Assembly (NCBI RefSeq): GCF_024362365.1
Contig: NZ_CP101464.1
Coordinates: 2,046,001 to 2,110,000 of the forward strand
Source of the DNA: Janibacter sp. CX7
GTDB taxonomy: Bacteria > Actinomycetota > Actinomycetes > Actinomycetales > Dermatophilaceae
DNA: 64,000 nt
Direction: 5' to 3'
Below are positions 1 through 6,807 of this stretch, piece after piece; positions within the stretch are counted from its first letter, which is position 1; each line of letters opens with the position of its first letter. The position numbers and the translations under genes are program-made. A model generated the notes under the pieces. It was not told the origin of the DNA and did no database searches. It saw only the letters and a program-made list of their open reading frames with translations.

Positions 1-117
1 GCGCAGCGTGTGGTGGATCGGCTTGTAGGGCTGCCTGGGATCGCCCGCGTCGTCGAGCATCTCGTCCCACGCCGCACCGCGTGCGTATGTCCCGAAGAGA
101 GAGTCGCTGTCAGTCAC
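1..117 (-). CDS. Circularly permuted ATP-grasp protein, N-terminal fragment
   Basis: Only the first 39 codons are inside the window; the gene runs off the left edge. The peptide begins MTDSDSLFGTYARGAAWDEM and continues with an acidic LDDAGDPRQPYKP stretch, which resembles the start of the circularly permuted ATP-grasp family (former DUF404/407 proteins). Those enzymes are often encoded beside a transglutaminase-like protein and probably form amide or peptide bonds with ATP. The GTG start at 117 is supported by a TAGGGT hexamer 7 nt upstream, the leaderless-promoter spacing used elsewhere in this window. It is transcribed away from recX on the same strand. The family call rests on a short fragment. 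Confidence 0.6.
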   Translation of the reverse strand, partial: MTDSDSLFGTYARGAAWDEMLDDAGDPRQPYKPIHHTLR

Positions 118-124
118 GACGCCC

Positions 125-130
125 ACCCTA
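125..130 (-). promoter_or_regulatory. -10 element for the ATP-grasp gene (leaderless type)
   Basis: Read on the minus strand, TAGGGT lies 7 nt before the GTG at 117. The distance would put the transcription start at or next to the start codon. Seen directly; the promoter function is inferred from the recurring spacing. Confidence 0.5.
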
Positions 131-180
131 CGCACGCGACACCCCCTGTGGTGCGCACCCGAAGCCCCCGGCCGGGGCTG

Positions 181-783
181 CTAGTCCCGCTGGTGCTCCG
201 GCTGCGAGTCGAGGGCCTCGGTGATGACCACCCGGGCGACGTCGTGGCCATAGCCCTTGCGGGCGAGCAGGCCCGCCAGACGCCGGGTCTGGGTGGCCCG
301 GTCCAGCCCGTGCATGGTGCGCAGCTTCTTCGCGACGAGCTCGTGCGCGCGGGCCCGCTCGGCCTCCGGGTCGACGTCCTCGAGCACCGAGGCGGCGAGC
401 TCCTCGTCGACACCGCGCTTGCGCAGCTCGTGCGACAGGGCCCGTCGGGCGAGCCCACGGCCGGCCTGCTGGGAGCGCACGAGCGCCTGGGCGTAGGCCT
501 CGTCGTCGACGAGACCGACCTCCTCGAAGCGGTCGAGGACCTCGCTCGCGACATCGGGCGGGCAGCCCTTGCGGGTCAGGGCGTCCTGCAGCTGCTTGCG
601 GCTCTTGGGCGCGCCGGTCAGCTGACGCAGGACGACGGCTCGCGCGACCGCGTGCTCGTCGGCCTCGGGGTCAGCCTGCGGCCCCTGCGGGTCGGGCGGC
701 GGGACGGACTCGATGGCGGAGACCGCCGCGCGCAAGCTCTCGAGCTGGCCCGCGGCGGTCTCGTCGTCGTGACGCTCCGGCAT
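181..783 (-). CDS. recX: RecX, regulator of RecA
   Basis: This 200-residue protein matches RecX in size and character: an acidic, variable N-terminus of about 45 residues, then tandem three-helix repeats such as LTGAPKSRKQLQDALTRKG, DDEAYAQALVRSQQ and LARRALSHELRKRGV. RecX binds RecA filaments in the cytoplasm and limits their activity. The ATG at 783 is 5 nt after the recA stop, so the two are co-transcribed from the recA promoters. This arrangement is standard in actinobacteria. Confidence 0.93.
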   Translation of the reverse strand: MPERHDDETAAGQLESLRAAVSAIESVPPPDPQGPQADPEADEHAVARAVVLRQLTGAPKSRKQLQDALTRKGCPPDVASEVLDRFEEVGLVDDEAYAQALVRSQQAGRGLARRALSHELRKRGVDEELAASVLEDVDPEAERARAHELVAKKLRTMHGLDRATQTRRLAGLLARKGYGHDVARVVITEALDSQPEHQRD

Positions 784-788
784 GACGA

Positions 789-1859
789 TCAGAAGTCGAC
801 CGGGACCTCGGCCGGGGCCTCCTCCTCGACCTCCGGCTGCACGCCGATGCCGAGCTTCGTCTTGATCTTGGACTCGATCTCCTCGCCGAGCTGGGGGTTG
901 TCCTTGAGGAACTTGCGGGCATTTTCCTTACCCTGACCCAGCTGGTCGCCCTCGTAGGTGTACCAGGCACCGGCCTTGCGGATGAAGCCGTGCTCGACGC
1001 CCATGTCGATCAGCCCGCCCTCGCGGGAGATGCCCTGGCCGTAGAGGATGTCGAACTCCGCCTGCTTGAAGGGCGGGGAGACCTTGTTCTTCACGACCTT
1101 GACGCGGGTGCGGTTGCCGACCGGCTCGGTGCCGTCCTTGAGCGTCTCGATGCGGCGGACGTCGAGACGGACCGAGGCGTAGAACTTCAGCGCCTTGCCA
1201 CCGGTGGTCGTCTCGGGCGAGCCGAACATGACACCGATCTTCTCCCGGAGCTGGTTGATGAAGATCGCCGTCGTGCCCGAGGAGTTGAGCGCACCGGTGA
1301 TCTTGCGCAGCGCCTGGCTCATCAGGCGGGCCTGCAGACCGACGTGGCTGTCACCCATCTCGCCCTCGATCTCGGCGCGGGGCACGAGCGCCGCGACGGA
1401 GTCGATGACGATGATGTCGAGCGCGCCCGAGCGGATGAGCATGTCGGCGATCTCGAGCGCCTGCTCACCCGTGTCCGGCTGGCTGACGAGGAGGGCGTCG
1501 GTGTCGACACCCAGCTTCTTGGCGTACTCGGGGTCGAGCGCGTGCTCGGCGTCGATGAAGGCGGCGATGCCGCCGGCCCGCTGGGCGTTGGCCACCGCGT
1601 GCAGGGCGACGGTCGTCTTACCGGAGGACTCCGGGCCGTAGACCTCGACGACGCGGCCGCGGGGCAGGCCGCCGATGCCGAGCGCGACGTCGAGGGCGAT
1701 CGCACCGGTCGGGATGACCGCGATCGGGGGACGCACGTCGTCACCCAGACGCATGACCGCGCCCTTGCCGTGGGCCTTCTCGATCTGGCCCATGACGTTG
1801 TCGAGGGACTTGAGCTTCTGCTCGTGGAGCTTGCTGTCGATGGCGGTGACCTCAGCCAT
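789..1859 (-). CDS. recA: RecA recombinase
   Basis: This is a full-length (356 aa) RecA. It carries Walker A GPESSGKT at residues 75-82, a Walker B hydrophobic strand ending IVIDSVAAL near 150, the L1/L2 DNA-binding region with [14 protein letters not shown], and an acidic C-terminal tail. It performs ATP-dependent strand exchange and activates LexA autocleavage. There is no intein, unlike some mycobacterial recA genes. It is first in the recA-recX operon, with an untranslated leader of roughly 80 nt and two damage-responsive control sites upstream. Confidence 0.99.
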   Translation of the reverse strand: MAEVTAIDSKLHEQKLKSLDNVMGQIEKAHGKGAVMRLGDDVRPPIAVIPTGAIALDVALGIGGLPRGRVVEVYGPESSGKTTVALHAVANAQRAGGIAAFIDAEHALDPEYAKKLGVDTDALLVSQPDTGEQALEIADMLIRSGALDIIVIDSVAALVPRAEIEGEMGDSHVGLQARLMSQALRKITGALNSSGTTAIFINQLREKIGVMFGSPETTTGGKALKFYASVRLDVRRIETLKDGTEPVGNRTRVKVVKNKVSPPFKQAEFDILYGQGISREGGLIDMGVEHGFIRKAGAWYTYEGDQLGQGKENARKFLKDNPQLGEEIESKIKTKLGIGVQPEVEEEAPAEVPVDF

Positions 1860-1944
1860 GCCACACCTTCCTTGTCATCGTGTCGTGCGCGTCCACCGGC
1901 GACCAGGTCCCACACGGTCGGACGTGTCGTGCTGTCTGGTCAGA

Positions 1945-1966
1945 CGCTAGGAGCCGCCACCGACAA
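1945..1966 (-). promoter_or_regulatory. RecA-NDp (PafBC-type) promoter of recA
   Basis: Read on the minus strand the element is TTGTCGGTG, an 8-nt spacer, then TAGCGT. It matches the RecA-NDp motif known from mycobacteria (a TTGTCRGTG block followed by a TANNNT -10), which is the target of the PafBC activator and drives LexA-independent damage induction. It places the start site about 80 nt upstream of recA. The match is direct; dependence on PafBC is inferred. Confidence 0.7.
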
Positions 1967-2033
1967 CCGTCCGCAGCTGCCGTGGGGCTGTGGACACCGG
2001 CGCTGCCGGTCGGGCACCTGTGGACGACACTAC

Positions 2034-2047
2034 CGAACACCTGTTCG
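2034..2047. promoter_or_regulatory. LexA (SOS) box upstream of recA
   Basis: CGAACACCTGTTCG is a perfect CGAAC-N4-GTTCG palindrome, the LexA operator form used by Gram-positive bacteria and actinobacteria. It lies about 175 nt upstream of the recA start and about 70 nt beyond the RecA-NDp element. recA therefore appears to have both SOS and PafBC control, as in mycobacteria. Confidence 0.9.
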
Positions 2048-2102
2048 AGACATGGGAGGTGACGCGCCGACACGCCGCGCACTCCTCCCCTTCGTCCCTA
2101 CG

Positions 2103-2891
2103 TCAGGACCGCAGGAGGGTCTCGATCCGCCGCGAGGTCGCCCAGATACCCACCGCACCGAGGACGACGAGGTAGGCGACGTGCCACAGCAGGCCCCACC
2201 CGACCTCGCCGAGCATGAGCCCGCGCTCGAGCGCGACCCCGTGGTAGAGCGGCGTCGCCTGGACGATCGGCTGCGCCCACCCCGGATAGGTCGCGAGCGG
2301 GAAGAAGGTCGCCGAGAGCAGGAAGAGCGGCTGGATGACGAGCATGACCCAGTCGAAGTCGACCCACGAGCGCATGAAGGTCGTCGCGAACATGCCGACG
2401 GCCGAGAAGGCCAGCCCGATGAAGACCGCCGCGGGCACCGCGAGGAGCGACCACCACGACTCGACGACGCCGACCGCGAGCGCCACGAGGTAGAAGACGA
2501 GCGCGTAGACCCCGCCCCGGATGAGCGACCAGACGACCTCGCCGACGGCGATGTCGCGCGGGCCGAGCGGTGTCGCGAGCATCGCGTCGTAGATGCGGGC
2601 GTAGCGCAGCTTGAAGAAGACGTTGAAAGTCGAGTCCATGATCGCGCCGTTCATCGCCGACGCGGCGAGCATGGCGGGCGCGACGAAGGCCGCGTAGCCG
2701 ACCTCCTGCCCGCCGTCGGTCACGACGACGGGCACGAGCGACCCGACCCCGATGCCGAGGGAGAGCAGGTAGAAGACCGGTTCGGCGAAGCCGGTGACGA
2801 AGGCGGCCCACTGGCGCCGGAAGCCGACGACATTGCGCTCGACGACCGAGCGCCACATCGCCAGGCCGGGCGTGAGGACACCGGTGCTCAC
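2103..2891 (-). CDS. ABC-2 type transporter permease
   Basis: This 262-residue membrane protein has about six hydrophobic segments and the ABC-2 family pattern: PVFYLLSLGIGVGSLV, then the SAMNGAIMDSTFNVFFKLRY region, then LATPLGPRDIAVGE and a C-terminal TPLYHGVALERG motif. It is the second permease of an exporter. The chosen GTG start at 2891 overlaps the upstream stop (GTGA). A much longer open frame upstream in the same phase is only the shadow of the neighbouring genes. The substrate is not identifiable; drug or lipid export is typical of this class. Confidence 0.9.
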   Translation of the reverse strand: MSTGVLTPGLAMWRSVVERNVVGFRRQWAAFVTGFAEPVFYLLSLGIGVGSLVPVVVTDGGQEVGYAAFVAPAMLAASAMNGAIMDSTFNVFFKLRYARIYDAMLATPLGPRDIAVGEVVWSLIRGGVYALVFYLVALAVGVVESWWSLLAVPAAVFIGLAFSAVGMFATTFMRSWVDFDWVMLVIQPLFLLSATFFPLATYPGWAQPIVQATPLYHGVALERGLMLGEVGWGLLWHVAYLVVLGAVGIWATSRRIETLLRS

Positions 2892-3721
2892 GAGACGAGC
2901 CTGCGGGTCATGCCGGTGCGGGCGTAGACCCAGCCGGCGCCGACGAAGAGCACGAGCACCGCCAGGTGCACGAGGTCGACGGGGGCGAAGCTCCCGTGGG
3001 CCGCGGCCCGGCACAGCTCCACGCCGTGCCACAGCGGGGTCACCCAGGCGAGTACCTCGAGGACCAGCGGCAGGCGCTCGACGGGGAAGAAGGCGCCCGA
3101 GAAGAGCATGAGGGGCGTGATGACGAGGCGGTAGACGACGTTGAAGGCGGAGTCCCCCTTCGCCCGGGCCGTGAAGCCGAAGAGCGGTACCGCGAAGGCC
3201 AGCGTCACGAGGACCCCGATCGGCACGGCGAGCAGCACCCACCACGACGTGAAGCTGCCGAAGAGCGCGGCGACGAGCACGAAGGCGGCCGCGGCGAACC
3301 CGCCCTGCGCGGCGATGACGCCGAGGTGACCGAGGAGGAGGTCGCTCACGGTGAGCGGGGTGGCGAGCATCGAGTGGTACATGCGGTTCCACGTGAAGAG
3401 CCCGTAGACCGGGTAGGTCGACTCGCTCACCGCGGTCATCATCGCCTGCACCGCGATCATCGCCGGCGCCACGAAGAGCAGGTAGGGCACGCCGTCGACC
3501 CCGCCGGACGCGTCGTCGACGAGCGAGCCGAGCCCGATCCCCATGGCCAGCAGGAAGAGCAGCGGCATGACGAAGCGGCTGAAGACCGACCCCATCCACG
3601 TACGCCGGTAGACGAGACCGAAGTAGCCGGCCACCGCCGCCACCCGCTCCGCCGGACGAAGGGGGGACCGCTCGCCGTGCACGTGGCGCCCGGTGGGGGC
3701 CGTCGTCTCCACGGTCGCCAT
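2888..3721 (-). CDS. ABC-2 type transporter permease
   Basis: This 277-residue integral membrane protein is paralogous to its downstream neighbour. It shares the VMPLLFLLAMGIGLGSLV, MYHSMLATPLTVSDLLLGHL and VTPLWHGVELCR patterns of ABC-2 (NodJ/DrrB-like) permeases. Its ATG overlaps the ATPase stop and its TGA overlaps the next GTG, so the three genes are translationally coupled. The two permeases probably form a heterodimer driven by the adjacent ATPase. The transported compound cannot be read from the sequence. Confidence 0.9.
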   Translation of the reverse strand: MATVETTAPTGRHVHGERSPLRPAERVAAVAGYFGLVYRRTWMGSVFSRFVMPLLFLLAMGIGLGSLVDDASGGVDGVPYLLFVAPAMIAVQAMMTAVSESTYPVYGLFTWNRMYHSMLATPLTVSDLLLGHLGVIAAQGGFAAAAFVLVAALFGSFTSWWVLLAVPIGVLVTLAFAVPLFGFTARAKGDSAFNVVYRLVITPLMLFSGAFFPVERLPLVLEVLAWVTPLWHGVELCRAAAHGSFAPVDLVHLAVLVLFVGAGWVYARTGMTRRLVS

Positions 3722-4695
3722 CAGTCGACGAGGGTGCGGCCGGTGAGGTGGAGGAAGACGTCCTCGAGGCTGGAGCGCCGCACGATCGAGGAGACCGGCT
3801 GCAGACCGCGGGCGTGGACCGCCTCGAGGGCACCGTCACCGTGGTCGGTGTAGACGAGCAGGCGGTCGGGCAGGGCCTCGACGCGCTCGCCGACGCCCTC
3901 GACGAGGTCGGCGGCGTGCAGGTGGTCGTCGACCGGCAGGCGCAGCTCGAGCACCTCTCGCGTGGAGTGGGTCTCGATGAGCGAGCGAGGTGAGCCCTCG
4001 GCGACGATCCGGCCACGGTCCATGACGACGAGTCGGTCGCACAGCTGCTCGGCCTCGTCCATGTAGTGCGTCGTGATGATGAGCGTGACGCCCTGGCGCT
4101 TGAGGCGGAAGAGCCGGTCCCAGAGCACGTGCCGGGCCTGCGGGTCCAGGCCGGTCGTCGGCTCGTCGAGCAGGAGGATCTCGGGGTTGTTGATGAGCGA
4201 GCGGGCGATCGTCAGGCGACGCTTCATGCCGCCGGAGAGCGGCTCGACCTTGTCCTTGCGCCGCTCGGTGAGCTGGGCGAAGTCGAGCAGCTCGTCGGCG
4301 CGCTCGCGGATCACCTTGCGCGGCAGGCCGAAGTAGCGGCCGTAGACATGCAGGTTCTCCTCGACGGTGATCTCCTCGTCGAGGTTGTCCTGCTGCGGGC
4401 AGTTGCCCAGGCGCGCGCGCACCGCGGCGCCGTCGGTCACCGGGTCGAGGCCGAAGATCCGCAGGTCTCCCCCGGTCGGCGGCGAGGTCGCGGCGACCAT
4501 CTTCATCGTCGAGGACTTGCCGGCGCCGTTGGGGCCGAGGAAGCCGAAGGACTCACCACGGGTGACCTCGACGTCGATGCCGTCGACCGCGGTGAAGTCG
4601 CCGAAGGTCTTGGTCAGGCCGGAGGCGCTCAGCAGGACGTCGGAACCACCCCGCTGGTCGAGGTGCGAGGCACGAGCCTCGAGACCACCGCTCAC
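3721..4695 (-). CDS. ABC transporter ATPase (DrrA/NodI-like)
   Basis: This 324-residue nucleotide-binding subunit has Walker A FLGPNGAGKSST, a Q-loop (NCPQQDNLDEEITV), the signature LSGGMKRRLTIARSLI, Walker B ILLLDEPTTGLD and a switch histidine (IITTHYMDEAE). A C-terminal extension after the NBD ends SSLEDVFLHLTGR, typical of DrrA/NodI exporters. The GTG at 4695 overlaps the DUF3046 stop. A longer upstream extension in the same frame has no similarity and would overlap DUF3046, so it is rejected. Confidence 0.93.
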   Translation of the reverse strand: MSGGLEARASHLDQRGGSDVLLSASGLTKTFGDFTAVDGIDVEVTRGESFGFLGPNGAGKSSTMKMVAATSPPTGGDLRIFGLDPVTDGAAVRARLGNCPQQDNLDEEITVEENLHVYGRYFGLPRKVIRERADELLDFAQLTERRKDKVEPLSGGMKRRLTIARSLINNPEILLLDEPTTGLDPQARHVLWDRLFRLKRQGVTLIITTHYMDEAEQLCDRLVVMDRGRIVAEGSPRSLIETHSTREVLELRLPVDDHLHAADLVEGVGERVEALPDRLLVYTDHGDGALEAVHARGLQPVSSIVRRSSLEDVFLHLTGRTLVD

Positions 4696-4946
4696 TCCGG
4701 CACCTCGTTGGCGATCTCGGGCGGGACGGGCATCGGCTCGCGGTCGACCCCGAGCCGGCGGTGCGTCGGGATGTCGAGGTCCTCGCACAGGGCCTCCCAC
4801 ACGAGGCGAGGGGACTCCCCTTCGTCCAGGGCGGCGGCGACCGTGCGGTCACCGAGCGCCTGGACCACGTGGCCTCGCGCCAGCGTGTGGGCATAGGCCT
4901 GCCCGAACTCGTCCTCCATGAGGGTCCAGAAGTGACTCAGCCGCAC
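4692..4946 (-). CDS. DUF3046 family protein
   Basis: This small acidic protein (84 aa) begins VRLSHFWTLMEDEFGQAYA and continues ALGDRTVAAALDEGESPRLVWEALCEDLDIP, the conserved pattern of actinobacterial DUF3046. Its function is unknown. Members are characteristically encoded close to recA/recX. The GTG at 4946 is chosen because TACACT lies exactly 6 nt upstream. It heads the ABC exporter operon by a GTGA overlap. Confidence 0.88.
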   Translation of the reverse strand: MRLSHFWTLMEDEFGQAYAHTLARGHVVQALGDRTVAAALDEGESPRLVWEALCEDLDIPTHRRLGVDREPMPVPPEIANEVPE

Positions 4947-4952
4947 TCGGCG

Positions 4953-4958
4953 AGTGTA
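4953..4958 (-). promoter_or_regulatory. -10 element for DUF3046/ABC operon (leaderless type)
   Basis: TACACT on the minus strand, 6 nt before the GTG at 4946. It abuts the 4961-4976 palindrome, which would sit in the spacer between the -10 and -35 elements. Confidence 0.5.
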
Positions 4959-4960
4959 GG

Positions 4961-4976
4961 TGCCTGCCGGCAGGCA
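4961..4976. promoter_or_regulatory. Perfect 16-bp palindrome, candidate operator
   Basis: TGCCTGCCGGCAGGCA is fully self-complementary and lies between two divergent genes (DUF3046/ABC exporter and agmatine deiminase). It sits next to the minus-strand -10 (4953-4958) and overlaps a plus-strand CATACT at 4975-4980. The form is typical of TetR-family operators, and ABC exporters are often so controlled, but no regulator gene is adjacent. Confidence 0.5.
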
Positions 4977-5007
4977 TACTGCAGCCACGACGACGAGGAG
5001 GCGCTCG

Positions 5008-6054
5008 ATGCGCGAGCAGACCCGGTGGCGCATGCCCGCCGAGTGGACCGGCCACGAGCGCACGTGGATGGCCTGGCCCAGCAACGGCTACACGCTGGGC
5101 GACACCCCCGAGGAGGTCGCCAGCGCGCGGCAGACGTGGGCGGCGGTGGCCCGGGCGGTCGCGCGCTTCGAGCCGGTGACCATGGTCGTCGCCCCGAGCG
5201 ACATCCACCGGTGCCGCGAGCACCTGCGCAACGACACCGCCCACCCCATCGACATCGTCATCGCCGACCTCGACGACGCGTGGATGCGCGACATCGGGCC
5301 GAGCTTCGTCCTCTCCCCCGACGGCGGGCTCGGCGCGGTCGACTGGATCTTCAACGGCTGGGGAGCCCAGGCCTGGGCCACGTGGGACCTCGACGCGCGG
5401 ATCGCGGCACAGGTCGCCGACGCGGCCGGAGCCCACCACCTGCCGTCGTCGATCGTCAACGAAGGCGGCGGGATCCACGTCGACGGCGAGGGCACCGTGC
5501 TGCTCACCGAGACCGTCCAGCTCGACCCCGGTCGCAACCCCTCGGCGACGAAGGGGGACATCGAGGCCGAGATCGGTCGGCAGCTCGGGGTCGACACCTT
5601 CGTCTGGCTGCCCCGTGGGCTGACCCGGGACTACGACGAGTTCGGCACCCGCGGGCACGTCGACATCGTCGCGACCTTCACCTCGCCCGGCCACGTGCTG
5701 CTGCACTGGCAGGAGGACGAGTCGCACCCCGACCACGCGGTGAGCCGCGAGATCGAGCAGGTCCTGCTCGCCGCGACCGACTCCGCCGGGCGGCGCCTCG
5801 AGGTGACGCGCATCCCGGCGCCGCAGACCCTCACCGACGACGAGGGGCCGGTCGACTGGTCCTACGTCAACCACCTCGTCTGCAACGGCGGCGTCGTGGC
5901 CTGCGTCTTCGACGACCCGCACGACGAGCGCGCCCTCGAGGTGCTGCGCTCGGTCTACCCGGGGCGCGAGGTCGTCGGCGTCGACGCCCGGCCGCTCTTC
6001 GACCGGGGCGGCGGCATCCACTGCATCACCCAGCAGCAACCGGAGTCCGCATGA
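5008..6054 (+). CDS. Agmatine deiminase / peptidyl-arginine deiminase family
   Basis: This 348-residue guanidino-group hydrolase would convert agmatine to N-carbamoylputrescine and ammonia. Family marks are EWTGHERTWMAWP near the N-terminus, the acidic DDAWMRDIGPSF substrate loop, NEGGGIHVDG with the catalytic histidine, and the C-terminal GGGIHCITQQQP containing the nucleophilic cysteine. The ATG at 5008 has an AGGAGG-like site just upstream; an upstream in-frame ATG is not preceded by one. The putrescine pathway partner (an AguB amidase) is not in the window. Confidence 0.9.
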   Translation: MREQTRWRMPAEWTGHERTWMAWPSNGYTLGDTPEEVASARQTWAAVARAVARFEPVTMVVAPSDIHRCREHLRNDTAHPIDIVIADLDDAWMRDIGPSFVLSPDGGLGAVDWIFNGWGAQAWATWDLDARIAAQVADAAGAHHLPSSIVNEGGGIHVDGEGTVLLTETVQLDPGRNPSATKGDIEAEIGRQLGVDTFVWLPRGLTRDYDEFGTRGHVDIVATFTSPGHVLLHWQEDESHPDHAVSREIEQVLLAATDSAGRRLEVTRIPAPQTLTDDEGPVDWSYVNHLVCNGGVVACVFDDPHDERALEVLRSVYPGREVVGVDARPLFDRGGGIHCITQQQPESA

Positions 6055-6737
6055 GCTTCTCGTCCTTCGTCCGCGAGCGCGCGGACCTGCTCGCCTATGC
6101 CCCCCTTGCGCTGGCGACGACCGCCGCCGACGTGCTCGGTCGCGATCGGGCGCACGTCACGACCAAGGTGGCGCTCGCCCCGACGCTCGCCGCGGGTGTC
6201 CTGGCCACGCGCTCGCAGCGTGGTGCCGGACGCACCGGCACGCTGCTCGCGGCGCTCGCCGGGTCGACCGTGGGTGACTGGTTCATGTACCGATCCAGCC
6301 GCAGCGAGGGTGACGAGTCCCGACGGTTCATGCGGATCGGGGCGAGCGCCTTCGGGGTGCAGCAGGCCGGGCTCGTCGCGCTGCTGCTGCGCGACGGCGC
6401 GCGCCCGCACCGGCGGCCGGTGGCCGTCACCGCGGCGACCCTCGCCGGCCTCGCGGTGCTCGACACCGACGGCGGTGCGCCCGACCCGGTGCTCACCGGC
6501 TACGGCCTGCTCCTCGGATCGATGTCCGCGCTGGCCATGGGCGACGGTGAGCGTCCGCGCAAGGGTCGGCCCGTCGCGCTGGGCGGCGCGCTCTTCCTCG
6601 TGTCCGACGCGGCGATCATCGTGGGCCAGCAGTACGCGAAGACCCCTCGGGCGCAGGCGATCTCGTCCGTCGTGATCCTCACGACCTACACGGCAGCGCT
6701 GGGCCTGCTCGTCCACGGGCTGCGCGAGGAGGGCTGA
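6051..6737 (+). CDS. YhhN/TMEM86 family membrane protein (lysoplasmalogenase-like)
   Basis: This 228-residue, strongly hydrophobic protein has about eight predicted membrane segments. It has the YhhN pattern, including KVALAPTLAAGVLATRS, STVGDWFMYRSS and a late GGALFLVSDAAIIVGQQY motif with conserved acidic residues in membrane helices. Eukaryotic relatives hydrolyse the vinyl-ether bond of lysoplasmalogens; the bacterial substrate is uncertain. Its ATG overlaps the agmatine deiminase stop (ATGA). Confidence 0.75.
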   Translation: MSFSSFVRERADLLAYAPLALATTAADVLGRDRAHVTTKVALAPTLAAGVLATRSQRGAGRTGTLLAALAGSTVGDWFMYRSSRSEGDESRRFMRIGASAFGVQQAGLVALLLRDGARPHRRPVAVTAATLAGLAVLDTDGGAPDPVLTGYGLLLGSMSALAMGDGERPRKGRPVALGGALFLVSDAAIIVGQQYAKTPRAQAISSVVILTTYTAALGLLVHGLREEG

Positions 6738-6757
6738 CGTCCACGGCTGCGTGGGGC

Positions 6758-6766
6758 TGTGGACAA
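6758..6766 (-). promoter_or_regulatory. Perfect DnaA box
   Basis: On the minus strand the 9-mer is TTGTCCACA, the high-G+C actinobacterial DnaA box. It is isolated between two genes. Similar perfect boxes occur at 10506 and 41039. A single box cannot be called an origin. Confidence 0.4.
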
Positions 6767-6794
6767 CCGACGGGCGGGATGACGGATTTCCGCA

Positions 6795-6800
6795 TACGTT
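6795..6800 (+). promoter_or_regulatory. -10 element for the lipoprotein gene
   Basis: TACGTT lies 7 nt before the ATG at 6808, the leaderless spacing, and no ribosome-binding site is visible. Confidence 0.45.
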
Positions 6801-6807
6801 CGTGGAC

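Noticed and set aside
1195..2927. Plus-strand frames over recA and its promoter
   Set aside because: recA is unambiguous on the minus strand; the frames have no conserved content and cross the promoter elements.
2103..4016. A 637-codon minus-strand frame joining two transporter genes into one
   Set aside because: Only its last 262 codons are permease; the first part is the other permease and ATPase read out of phase.
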